A stretch of DNA of 64,000 bases. Source: Candidatus Peribacteraceae bacterium. GTDB taxonomy: Bacteria > Patescibacteriota > Gracilibacteria > Peribacterales > Peribacteraceae. Of the stretch, positions 33,736 to 41,447 are shown one piece after another. Where the stretch lies: positions 83,751 through 147,750 of the forward strand of contig JAQVMW010000002.1 of NCBI GenBank assembly GCA_028703445.1. The letters are read 5' to 3'. Each line of letters starts with the position of its first letter. The first letter of the stretch is position 1. The notes beneath the pieces were generated by a model that had not been told where the DNA came from, did not search any database, and saw nothing but the letters and a program-made list of their open reading frames with translations. The translations under genes were made by a program, and so were the position numbers.

Positions 33736-35283
33736 TTGTATGGTTCATTCCTCGACCCAGTGTATCCCGAGCGGGTCGAGGGGCGCAAAATCATCACGCT
33801 CTTCTCCAGAGCTCTCCCTGTATACTGCATAACTGTTCTCCCATTTTTCCGTCCCCAATCCGGCTCGCTTCTGCTTGAGACCATTCTGGGCGTCGCGATT
33901 TTTGCTGTCCTTGCCGGTGCCGTGACTGCCGTTCTGTTCGTTGGGCAGGAGAGCACTTTGCAGAGCGGTGCTCAGGTACGGGCAGTCCATCTTTCCTCGG
34001 AGGCGTTAACCGCAGTGCATTCCATGCGCGATGCCTCTTTCGATCAACTGACAGTCGGCCAGCATGGCACGTGCATCGGCGCGACGGGTCTATGGGAGTT
34101 CTGCGGACAGGAGAACGTGACGGCAGACGGTTTTCACACACTGATCACCGTAGAGCCTCTCCTGGAGAATCACGTGCGTGTAATCGCAGAAACGCGTTGG
34201 CAGGAGGGGAATTCTCGATCGGGATCCGTGCTTCTTGCGGAGGAGCTCACAGACTGGCGTGCCGTAAAACCCATTGGTGACTGGACGGCACCGCGGCTCG
34301 AAGGTTCCTATACGATCGAAGGTCAGCCGCTCTTCTCCGGTCTCGCTCTCAAGGGGGACATCGTGTTCGCCACCAGCGCGTATGGAGAGGGCGGCAAGGG
34401 GCTTCAGGCGTTCGATTATGTTTCGGGCGACGATCCGATGCCCGTTGCCACAGGATTCGATTTGGGTGTTGCAGCGTACTCGGCAGTCGTCGCGGGGGAT
34501 GTGCTCTATGTTGCGGCGGCCGATTCTTCTGCAGAGATCCAACTCTTTGATGTGACGGATCCGGCGGCTCTTTCGCAGACGAAACGCCTTGCATCTGTGA
34601 ATCTGCCGGGCGAAGGGCGCGCCCGGTCGCTCGTATTTTTCAATAACACTCTCTTTGTGGGAGCAACGGAAGATGCGGTGGAACCGGAGTTATTCGCTTT
34701 CGATGTCACGGATCCCGATTCCCCGCAGCTTCTCGACACACTGCAGGATTCCACGTCGATCTTTGGCGTAAGCCTGCATGAAGGATTCGCCTACATCGCA
34801 GGATCCATGGATTCCATGGAGTTGCGCGTCGCAGACATCTTCGATCCTACCGATCTCTCTTTTGCTTCAGGGGAGGGTTACAACCTCACGGATGTGCACG
34901 ATGCGCTTTCTGTCGTAACAGTGAACGACGATCTGCTGCTCGGTCGTCGTAATGGTGAAGCGATTGATGAACTGGTGCTCTTGGATTTGAGCAACGGCGC
35001 GGTTCCCTCTTCGCCGCCCGGGCCGTGGTTCCAGGAGATCGGAGGAAGTGTTCCATCGCTCATAGCGGAACCCGGAGGGCGTTTCGCGTTTATTGCCACG
35101 GATAATATTGCCGCACAGCTGCAAGTTGCGGACATTGCAAAGTTCCGTGCCGGCCAGTTCCCCATCGTTGCCACGGCAACCACGCTGACCGGTGGCGGAC
35201 GTGCCGTAGCCTACGATGCGCAGCGGGACCTCGTTCTGCTCGCCACGGATCGCGGGATTCTCCTCTACCGTCCCGGCCCATGA
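33736..35283 (+). CDS. PilV/GspI-like pseudopilin fused to a beta-propeller (LVIVD-type repeats)
   Basis: The prepilin-type segment is SG/SLLLETILG with Glu at +5 and a hydrophobic helix, followed by a short pseudopilin part. From about residue 195 repeated strand motifs appear (LALKGDIVFATSAYGEGGKGLQAFDY, VVAGDVLYVAAADSSAEIQLFDVTDP, VFFNNTLFVGATED), characteristic of LVIVD/YVTN-like propellers. The start is uncertain: only TTG 33736 or GTG 33760 are in frame before the leader, and both fall in or beside repeats. The 3' end overlaps the next gene by 4 bases. Confidence 0.75.
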   Translation: MYGSFLDPVYPERVEGRKIITLFSRALPVYCITVLPFFRPQSGSLLLETILGVAIFAVLAGAVTAVLFVGQESTLQSGAQVRAVHLSSEALTAVHSMRDASFDQLTVGQHGTCIGATGLWEFCGQENVTADGFHTLITVEPLLENHVRVIAETRWQEGNSRSGSVLLAEELTDWRAVKPIGDWTAPRLEGSYTIEGQPLFSGLALKGDIVFATSAYGEGGKGLQAFDYVSGDDPMPVATGFDLGVAAYSAVVAGDVLYVAAADSSAEIQLFDVTDPAALSQTKRLASVNLPGEGRARSLVFFNNTLFVGATEDAVEPELFAFDVTDPDSPQLLDTLQDSTSIFGVSLHEGFAYIAGSMDSMELRVADIFDPTDLSFASGEGYNLTDVHDALSVVTVNDDLLLGRRNGEAIDELVLLDLSNGAVPSSPPGPWFQEIGGSVPSLIAEPGGRFAFIATDNIAAQLQVADIAKFRAGQFPIVATATTLTGGGRAVAYDAQRDLVLLATDRGILLYRPGP

Positions 35284-35702
35284 TTCTCCTGCGTGCCCGC
35301 TGCGGCTACATCTTCCTCCTGAGCATTATCATGGTCGGGGCGGTTGCCGTGGCCACGTTAGGTTCCCTCCTTATGATTGGTGTGGGTTCGTTGCAAATTG
35401 GCTTCACCGTGCGGCAATCCGAACAAGCCCGTTTATTGGCCCAAACCTGCGCGGAGCGGGCACTCCGGGCGCTGTGGGAGGATACGAGTTACACAGGCGT
35501 CGAAGAATTGACGTTTGATGAAGGCCAGTGTGACATCCTGCGTGTAGGCGGATCTGGCAACGATGGTCGTTCCGTCTGTGCCGAGGGGCGGGTTGGACCA
35601 ACCGTACGACGCTACGAGATTCTGCTGGAGCGCATTCTTCCATCTATTCGGGTATCCGTCTGGCGCGAAGTGGAGCAATTCGCTGCCTGTTCTTACCAAT
35701 GA
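35280..35702 (+). CDS. Small PilX/GspK-like pilus-associated membrane protein
   Basis: The 140-residue protein has a basic N-terminus, one hydrophobic helix (about 10-38), then an extracytoplasmic part with several Cys. The helix lacks a clear +5 Glu, as in PilX/GspK-like minor pilins. It overlaps both neighbours by 4 bases, so it belongs to the pseudopilin operon. Confidence 0.65.
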   Translation: MILLRARCGYIFLLSIIMVGAVAVATLGSLLMIGVGSLQIGFTVRQSEQARLLAQTCAERALRALWEDTSYTGVEELTFDEGQCDILRVGGSGNDGRSVCAEGRVGPTVRRYEILLERILPSIRVSVWREVEQFAACSYQ

Positions 35703-36340
35703 GTATGCGCCATGATCACCATCGGCCAGGCACGACGCTCGTGGAACTTCTGCTCTTCCTTGCCTTTTTTGCCGTTGTCGGAGGGACGGTTGTGTCCATT
35801 CTCTTCGCCACAAGTGACCAACGTGCACGACAGCAGACCATCGCATCCGTTGAGCGTACGGGGCTACAGGCATTGCAGGCACTTCGATGGCGCATTGAAC
35901 ATGCCGAACGGGTCTTAGACCCCCAGAGAGGTTTTTCGGGGTCTGTTCTTGCTCTGCAAATGGCTTCCGAAGCGAATGATCCGCTGATCATCGCTGTCGA
36001 TAGCGGCTCTCTGATTTTTGTATTGCATGAATCCAAGAAGACCCTCACCTTCGAAGGAATGATCGTCTCTCATTTCGTCGTACGCAATTTATCTCCTTCT
36101 GAAGATCGTCCGAACGTGCTTCTCTCTTTCGATCTTGCCGAGGCGTACCCTCTGCCATCCAGTCCAGTTTTGGAGTACGCACAACATTTCGAGATGGCTG
36201 TTTCACTCCTCCCCAAAGATGCCCCCGTGGGCAATGCGTGCGGATGCGCATTACCCGCATGTATCGCGGGTATCTATCAGTGGCAGGTGTGTAGCGATGA
36301 AGAGTGTGTTCCAGCCGTCATGACATTCCCATGTTCCTGA
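35699..36340 (+). CDS. PilW/GspJ-like pseudopilin
   Basis: The 213-residue protein has a prepilin leader (HHRPG/TTLVELLLFLAFFAV, Glu at +5), a long alpha-helical N-terminus and a C-terminal globular domain with six Cys. The size and the order after a PilV-like and a PilX-like gene match minor-pilin operons of other type IV pili. The start overlaps the previous stop. Confidence 0.8.
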   Translation: MSMRHDHHRPGTTLVELLLFLAFFAVVGGTVVSILFATSDQRARQQTIASVERTGLQALQALRWRIEHAERVLDPQRGFSGSVLALQMASEANDPLIIAVDSGSLIFVLHESKKTLTFEGMIVSHFVVRNLSPSEDRPNVLLSFDLAEAYPLPSSPVLEYAQHFEMAVSLLPKDAPVGNACGCALPACIAGIYQWQVCSDEECVPAVMTFPCS

Positions 36341-36401
36341 TGAAGATTCCAAAACTTTTTTTTCATCAGTCAATGAAATCAGAGCAGGTAAGGGAAAAAG
36401 T

Positions 36402-36410
36402 TGTTACACT
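36402..36410 (+). promoter_or_regulatory. Extended -10 promoter of the major pilin gene
   Basis: TGT-TACACT (36402-36410) forms an extended -10; no good -35 is visible. Transcription from about 36417 would leave a leader of about 56 bases before the ATG at 36473. Confidence 0.4.
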
Positions 36411-36472
36411 ACGATTGAGCATTCTCTATTTTCCATGCTCGTTCTCTTCTTATCTTTTCCCCACTCTTTCCT

Positions 36473-36922
36473 ATGAAGCTCCGTCTCTCTCGTGAGGGGT
36501 TCACGCTGATTGAACTTCTCCTTGTCATCGGGATCATCGCGATCCTCGCTTCCATCGTCATTGTGGCGATCAATCCCACCAAGCAGATGGGGGATGCGCG
36601 CAATGCACAGCGCCGCAGTGATGTGAACACCATTCTCAATGCTATTTATCAGTATGCCATCGACAACAACGGCACCATGCCGGGCTGTCTTGCGAGCGGA
36701 AGCGGCGGCAGCATCTGCGTGAAGGGAAGTAGCTGCACAGGTGTTGTTGGAACTTCATGCGATTTGGATGCCCTCACGACGTCGTACATCGTGGACATTC
36801 CCACAGATCCTTCGGGTGCCACTGGCAACGATACGAACTACGATGTCGCTATCACGAACAGTCGCGTGACCGTGAACGCGCCCGAGGCGGAACAGGGTCA
36901 GACCATCTCTGTTACACGCTAG
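36473..36922 (+). CDS. pilA: Type IV major pilin (PilA/GspG-like)
   Basis: The 149-residue prepilin has a classical leader (MKLRLSREG/FTLIELLLVIGIIAILASIVIVAI, Glu at +5) and the conserved segment NPTKQMGDARNAQRRSDVNTILNAI common in Patescibacteria pilins. Four Cys in the globular part may form disulphides. A strong terminator directly follows and a separate promoter precedes it, as expected for a highly expressed structural subunit. Confidence 0.93.
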   Translation: MKLRLSREGFTLIELLLVIGIIAILASIVIVAINPTKQMGDARNAQRRSDVNTILNAIYQYAIDNNGTMPGCLASGSGGSICVKGSSCTGVVGTSCDLDALTTSYIVDIPTDPSGATGNDTNYDVAITNSRVTVNAPEAEQGQTISVTR

Positions 36923-36950
36923 TAGAGAACGAGAGTAATTCGTCCGTTTA

Positions 36951-36984
36951 CCCTGCACTCTTGGAGACAAGAGTGCAGGGTTTT
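36951..36984 (+). terminator. Strong rho-independent terminator of the pilin gene
   Basis: CCCTGCACTCTTG (36951-36963) pairs perfectly with CAAGAGTGCAGGG (36968-36980) around GAGA, followed by TTTT. Confidence 0.93.
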
Positions 36985-37040
36985 GGTATTGCACCTGATA
37001 TTTTGATGGTAATTCGATAGTGGTAAGTATCGAATAAATA

Positions 37041-37049
37041 TGGTATAAT
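37041..37049 (+). promoter_or_regulatory. Extended -10 promoter of the histidine kinase gene
   Basis: TGG-TATAAT (37041-37049) is a perfect extended -10 and the ATG follows at 37070. The leader contains TAAGACACA, as in the response regulator leader. Confidence 0.6.
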
Positions 37050-37069
37050 CGCTAATAAGACACATCCCC

Positions 37070-38608
37070 ATGATCAGAGTTCCCTCAAAGCCTATCCGGC
37101 CGGAAAACCCCGCGCATGCGGAATCCATCCTTTGGCGTACGATGCGGCAATTCGCACTTCTCGCCACTTTTTCGGTGGTATTATTTTCGGGAGCAATCGC
37201 GATCGCCGCCCGCCCGCTTCCCCCGTTCCTCGCCTCGCTCTTCTTCCTGCTCGGGATACTCGTTTTCGCTCTCGCGCTGGTGCTGGCGTACTTCCTCGCA
37301 AAAGGACTGACGGAGCCGATTGTATCTTTGAGCCGTAGAGTCGCTCGATTGGGTCCGGATCACTGGTCGTATGAGACTACGAAAAACGGAGTGGATGAGG
37401 TGGGAACACTTGATGCCGTGATTGCAGACATGGCCTTTCGTCTCGAACGTGGGTACCAGTATCTTCAGGATGAGGTTGCGAAACGCACGAGCGAACTCAA
37501 GGAGCAGTACCTCAAAGATCGTACGATCCTGACTTCCATCCACCACGGCGTCGTGGTGACAGATGCGTACGGCATCATCGTCGATGCTAATCCTATGGCG
37601 GTACAGATTATGGGCATGAGCAGACCGGAGGAAGTATTGGGTAAACCTGTCACCGAGGTGTTGCTACTCTCGAGCCATCATCACCCCGTATCAAATGAGG
37701 AGCATCCTGTGACGCTCTGTTTGCGTTCTCGTGCCGAAGTCCGGCCTCGGCCGCAAGAACAGGTGAGCGTGGAGCACCCCGATCGCTCCCGCGTCCCGGT
37801 CATGTTCGTCGTGAGCCCCCTTCTTTCAGGCGAACAATTGCTCGGTGCCGTTGCCGTTTTCCACGATGTTACGGAGGAACGGAAACTCGATTACATGAAA
37901 TCCGAATTCATCTCGCTTGCTTCGCACCAGTTGCGCACGCCCCTCTCGACTATTTCGTGGTACGTGGAGCTTTTGCAGACCGACAGTCAAGAGAAGCTCA
38001 CAGCTACACAGGAGTCCTACGTCGCGGAAATGCGCACTGCAAGCCTACGAATGACGCATCTGATTGACGCTCTGCTCCATGTTTCCAGGCTGGAGGGCGG
38101 GGGTATTGCAGCCGTGATGCAGGAGGTGGATATCGCGGCACTCGTGCGGGACACGGCGGAAGACGAGCGTTCCTTTGCCAAGGATCGCAGGATCAGCCTG
38201 GAACTTGCCATGCCCGATCAACTGGCGATCGTCACGGATCCCACGTTCGTCCAGATCATCCTGCATAACATCCTGAGCAATGCCGTAAAGTACTCGAAGG
38301 CAGGAGGCAGCATTGTCGTTACCCTGCATCAGAACGATACGCATGTCTCTGTCACCGTGCAGGACACGGGTCTGGGCATTCCGCAAACGGAGCAGCGGTA
38401 TCTCTTCACACGTCTCTTCCGCGCCTCCAATGCGACGAAGGTCGATACTACCGGCAGCGGTCTCGGGCTCTACATTTCGCGGATGCTGGCCGAACAATTG
38501 AAGGGGAGAATTTCATTCCTCTCGACGGAGGGCAAGGGGACGTCGTTCACTCTGGAGTTGCCGTTGGATATACAGAAAAAGCCCGATGCAGTTCCTTCCG
38601 CAGCGTAA
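37070..38608 (+). CDS. Sensor histidine kinase (HAMP-like, PAS, HisKA, HATPase)
   Basis: The 512-residue protein has two membrane helices (about 27-47 and 54-76) with almost no loop between them, so sensing is likely intramembrane or by the PAS domain. A HAMP-like segment follows (LTEPIVSLSRRVARLG). The PAS domain spans about 150-275, the HisKA box is EFISLASHQLRTPLSTI with the phospho-His, and the ATPase motifs are NILSNAVKYS, DTGLGIP and GSGLGLYI. The domain order resembles VicK/PhoR. It may signal to the response regulator that heads the pilus operon. Confidence 0.92.
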   Translation: MIRVPSKPIRPENPAHAESILWRTMRQFALLATFSVVLFSGAIAIAARPLPPFLASLFFLLGILVFALALVLAYFLAKGLTEPIVSLSRRVARLGPDHWSYETTKNGVDEVGTLDAVIADMAFRLERGYQYLQDEVAKRTSELKEQYLKDRTILTSIHHGVVVTDAYGIIVDANPMAVQIMGMSRPEEVLGKPVTEVLLLSSHHHPVSNEEHPVTLCLRSRAEVRPRPQEQVSVEHPDRSRVPVMFVVSPLLSGEQLLGAVAVFHDVTEERKLDYMKSEFISLASHQLRTPLSTISWYVELLQTDSQEKLTATQESYVAEMRTASLRMTHLIDALLHVSRLEGGGIAAVMQEVDIAALVRDTAEDERSFAKDRRISLELAMPDQLAIVTDPTFVQIILHNILSNAVKYSKAGGSIVVTLHQNDTHVSVTVQDTGLGIPQTEQRYLFTRLFRASNATKVDTTGSGLGLYISRMLAEQLKGRISFLSTEGKGTSFTLELPLDIQKKPDAVPSAA

Positions 38609-38620
38609 AGAGAGATACGG

Positions 38621-38655
38621 TCATGAGCCCAAGGGGATTCCCTTCAGGCTCATGA
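38621..38655. terminator. Hairpin between the convergent kinase gene and rnpB
   Basis: TCATGAGCC (38621-38629) and its complement near 38647-38655 enclose AAGGGGATTCCCTT. It lies between two convergent genes and could terminate both, but no clear T-run follows. Confidence 0.5.
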
Positions 38656-38659
38656 TGAT

Positions 38660-39126
38660 GTTTGGTCCCACTCTTCTGTACGCCGGGTTCTGTTCTCCGT
38701 GCCATGAAGCGCGGAGAGATGACCATCTCTCTGGGGTCACGGTTACCCAATGACCTCGGCCCGCCTCACGTGTGAGACAAGGCACTGTGCGGAGGAGTCG
38801 ACGGCACAGCGGAACCACTGCGTGATCCGACGACCCAAATCCTCCTTGCTCCACCTAGAGTTTGCCAACCCAGCACTTTTGCGAAGCAAGAGTGCTGGAC
38901 CTCGGTGCTCCGAGGCGTTTCACTCCCCGCATCCTTGCAGAGCAAAGGTGCGGGGCTCGTCTCTGTGGCACTGGTCCGTGCCCGCCTTTACCGGATATGT
39001 GACGGGCAGGTGGGCGTTACCCACTAGGCGTTCCCATGGAGCCCGGACGTTCCTCCCACGGCGTAGTCGCGGCTCTGCGAAGCAGAGACAGACGAAGCCG
39101 GGGCGATCATCCAAAGAGCAGGAAAC
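38660..39126 (-). ncRNA. rnpB: RNase P RNA (bacterial type A)
   Basis: Read on the minus strand, the conserved 5' block GAGGAACGTCCGGGCTCC is followed by GGTAACGCC, GACCAGTGCCACAGAGA, AAACTCTAGGTGGAGCAAG and, near the 3' end, ACAGAACCCGGC. These are the universal core elements in the right order. The 5' and 3' ends pair (TCCTGCTCTT with AAGAGTGGGA) to give P1 and set the approximate ends. About 467 nt is longer than the usual 350-400, owing to extended helices (for example two hairpins at 38870-38960). Confidence 0.95.
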
Positions 39127-39186
39127 CCTATTTTCCTGCAGAGACCGACTTCCCGCAAGGAGATCATGAGGAGAAAATGGAGCCTC

Positions 39187-39819
39187 CTACTGTGCGGAAG
39201 TAAGAGTTTCCCTCCCTCGAGGACCGGTTATTTTTGAAATATACAACCTCCGACTTTCTGCTCTTGGTCTCTCGTCTCTCTTTCCTAATTTATATCCTCG
39301 TGCAAGGAGCATGCCATTCACCTCTGTCTCCAACTGCCAAAGCTGCTGCAGCGAGATTTCAAACTCCCGCACAAATACAGTCTCAGGAATGGTCCGGGTG
39401 CGACGTCCATGATTCGTTTTGGCTTCCAGCAGCTTCAAGACCAATCTATCTGCCAAAACATCTGTGGATTCTCTTTCGAGTAAATCCACAAACATTCCCT
39501 TCGGTCCCAAAGAAGGGTTGAGAACGATCGAACGTCTGGGTCGGAGTTGTCCCTCCAGCCGCGAGCGCAATGTCTGGCAAAGACGGAGAGTCGTCTTTTC
39601 TTGGCATCTTTGTTCTATAGCCGACAGAGTTGAAATATCAGCCTGGATCTGTTGAGCATTTGTTGGGCGGAGCTGCTCTTCGATTTTTCTTCTCAGTGCA
39701 CGACAGAGACCAACAATTTCACCATTTTCTGCATACAGTTTTTCAATCTTTTCCAATGATGCAATATCCCGTTGAATCAGTTCGGGCGAAAGAATGCCGT
39801 CGTCGGACGTCTCGGCCAT
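39187..39819 (-). CDS. Hypothetical protein with internal duplication
   Basis: The 210-residue soluble protein begins with two homologous 38-residue helical repeats: IQRDIASLEKIEKLYAEN...LCRALRRKIEEQLRP and IQADISTLSAIEQRCQEK...LCQTLRSRLEGQLRP (about 15-94). They are followed by a mixed, basic C-terminal half. No known family is recognised. It lies just upstream of rnpB on the same strand. Confidence 0.55.
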   Translation of the reverse strand: MAETSDDGILSPELIQRDIASLEKIEKLYAENGEIVGLCRALRRKIEEQLRPTNAQQIQADISTLSAIEQRCQEKTTLRLCQTLRSRLEGQLRPRRSIVLNPSLGPKGMFVDLLERESTDVLADRLVLKLLEAKTNHGRRTRTIPETVFVREFEISLQQLWQLETEVNGMLLARGYKLGKRDERPRAESRRLYISKITGPRGRETLTSAQ

Positions 39820-39927
39820 AATGATATTATAAATATATATCTGAAAACATCAACATTTATGTTTGGCTTATCGTGGAGCGAAGATTTTGGAGCCTCTTTT
39901 AGGGATTTGTCCGGCTTCGTTTGTGGG

Positions 39928-40188
39928 CTACCATTGCAGATCATCTTGGTCGTGAGGCAGGCCAATCGTGTCGCACATCTGGCGATTATTGAGGCTCACA
40001 TCATCGTCAACTTCATCCTGCGCGGGTTGCCAACCGAAACGTTGAAGATCGAGAGTGCGTGCATCTACGATGCGACCGGAAATTTCCTGAAGAGCGGCCG
40101 TGATCCGATCTCCCGTATTTTTGATGCTTTCGGATTCGGGCGTGAGTTGAGGTGATTGGCCGTTCATTGTGTCGATATGCTCTGCCAT
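39928..40188 (-). CDS. Small hypothetical protein
   Basis: The 86-residue acidic, soluble product (MAEHIDTMNGQSPQLTPESES) has no recognised domain. It precedes the 39187 gene on the same strand by about 110 bases. The opposite-strand frame here looks like a shadow. No strong promoter or ribosome binding site is seen. Confidence 0.4.
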   Translation of the reverse strand: MAEHIDTMNGQSPQLTPESESIKNTGDRITAALQEISGRIVDARTLDLQRFGWQPAQDEVDDDVSLNNRQMCDTIGLPHDQDDLQW

Positions 40189-40314
40189 AAATGTGGGGGG
40201 TGTTAATGATAACCAGTAAGAGGCCGACCTTCCGCGCGATCATAATTGAGCGTCGCACACTGTGCAATCCGCGCTATCTGTAGCAACGCAGGGCAGTGCG
40301 GGAATCTTGCTTTG

Positions 40315-40347
40315 TCCTCCTTCGCTCCTTCGGAGCTACGGAGGACA
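40315..40347. repeat. Palindromic element near tRNA-Thr copies
   Basis: GTCCTCC...GGAGGAC arms surround TTCGCTCCTTCGGAGCTAC. A similar element (TCCGCC...GGCGGA) lies at 50762-50800 beside the tRNA-Arg copies. Confidence 0.6.
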
Positions 40348-40403
40348 CAGTATCTTCGGCCTCATGCTGCGCCTGCGGCTTGCACTCGACTCGAATTCAA
40401 CTG

Positions 40404-40553
40404 TGGAGCCGCTTCTCCCATGTGGGACTGCGATCCAAGCCTTTCGCACGGCGCTCTTCGCGCTTGTGCTCAAGAGCTTGGCTCTGGGAGAGGGATTTGA
40501 ACCCCGGACCTACTCATTACAAGTGAGTTGCTCTACCACTGAGCAGAAAGAGA
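40404..40553 (-). pseudogene. Broken tRNA-Thr copy with a 76-bp insertion
   Basis: Positions 40492-40544 are identical over 53 bases to 40567-40619 of the intact tRNA-Thr (offset 75), covering the D, anticodon and T arms. The matching 3' acceptor end with TCCA (GAAGCGGCTCCA on the minus strand) is at 40404-40415 (offset 150), with unrelated sequence between. The 5' acceptor strand is not conserved, so no cloverleaf can form. Confidence 0.75.
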
Positions 40554-40628
40554 TGGAGCCGCTTCGGGGATTTGAACCCCGGACCTACTCATTACAAGTG
40601 AGTTGCTCTACCACTGAGCTAAAGCGGC
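40554..40628 (-). tRNA. tRNA-Thr (anticodon TGT)
   Basis: On the minus strand GCCGCTT pairs with AAGCGGC for a perfect 7-bp acceptor. The D arm is GCTC/GAGC, the anticodon arm ACTCA/TGAGT holds loop CTTGTAA, and the T arm is CGGGG TTCAAAT CCCCG. The gene ends with encoded TCCA. It reads ACA codons. Confidence 0.95.
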
Positions 40629-40710
40629 ACATGTATCGGGATGGCAGAAAGATCAATGTATTCACACGAGCAAAGCCATTTTATCTGACGCTGTGGCAGG
40701 CCGCAGCTAG

Positions 40711-40728
40711 GCACTGAGCTAAAGCGGC
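40711..40728 (-). pseudogene. 5' fragment of tRNA-Thr
   Basis: Seventeen bases at 40712-40728 repeat the acceptor and start of the D arm of the intact gene (40612-40628), exactly 100 bp upstream in its orientation. Nothing else of the tRNA is present there. Confidence 0.65.
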
Positions 40729-40833
40729 TTTCGTGATGCCAGTATAGGGTAAATCCCGCGCTGCAGAGTAGAGGTGTTTCCTCTTGATTTCAGTGTTAGA
40801 AATATATAACATACCGGTGTTTCCCCTCTTCTC

Positions 40834-41223
40834 ATGACGCTCAAGCACTACACCACTTTCCGTATCATGATTGCGGTCCTCCTTTCCGCATTCATTGCTT
40901 CATCCATCGTCCGGCACGACTACTTCTGGCCGATTGTCGCGATGGTTTTGGCCATGCTCATTCTTTTCGCGCTGCGTTCACGCGTAAAAGAGATTCTCGC
41001 TGATGAGCGCGATTATGTCCTTGGAGGAAAAGCGGCGCGCTGGGCCATGCAACTGTTCAGCCTTATTGCAGTGATCGCGATGTTCATTTTTCTCAATCTG
41101 GGCGAGAGCGATCCCCAGATGACCGTCATCGCGCACGTTCTTGCCTACTCGGTCTGTGCCCTGATGCTTCTCTATTCCGCTCTCTTCGGGATCTTTCGGC
41201 GCTTCAATATCCCAGTTCGATGA
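40834..41223 (+). CDS. DUF2178-like small integral membrane protein
   Basis: The 129-residue protein has four hydrophobic helices in two pairs, with a charged stretch ([25 protein letters not shown]) between them. This is the pattern of DUF2178 proteins, commonly encoded just before a small HTH regulator, as here (4-base overlap). The function is unknown. Confidence 0.75.
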   Translation: MTLKHYTTFRIMIAVLLSAFIASSIVRHDYFWPIVAMVLAMLILFALRSRVKEILADERDYVLGGKAARWAMQLFSLIAVIAMFIFLNLGESDPQMTVIAHVLAYSVCALMLLYSALFGIFRRFNIPVR

Positions 41224-41408
41224 AGAATCGCATCCGCGAATTCCGCATGCAGAAGAATATGACGCAGGATGCCCTCGCGCAGGCTGCGGGCGTCCGCCGC
41301 GAGACGATCGTATTTCTCGAGCAGGGCAAGTACAACCCGTCCCTGGAGCTGGCGCATAATGTTGCGGTTGCACTGGGCCAAACCATTGATTCGCTATTTT
41401 CGTTCTAG
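41220..41408 (+). CDS. Small XRE/Cro-family HTH regulator
   Basis: The 62-residue protein is a lone helix-turn-helix domain ([49 protein letters not shown]), like YozG-type regulators. The ATG overlaps the stop of the membrane gene, so the two form a coupled pair. It probably controls its own operon. Confidence 0.88.
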   Translation: MKNRIREFRMQKNMTQDALAQAAGVRRETIVFLEQGKYNPSLELAHNVAVALGQTIDSLFSF

Positions 41409-41447
41409 GATAAGGAGCCCAAGGATATTCGTAGTACACTTTCTCTC

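Noticed and set aside
38750..39169. 139-codon plus-strand frame across the RNase P RNA region
   Set aside because: The conserved RNase P core on the other strand explains the sequence.
40262..40717. 151-codon frame containing a repeated EPRTYSLQVSCSTTE peptide
   Set aside because: The repeated peptide is the translation of the duplicated tRNA-Thr, not a protein repeat.
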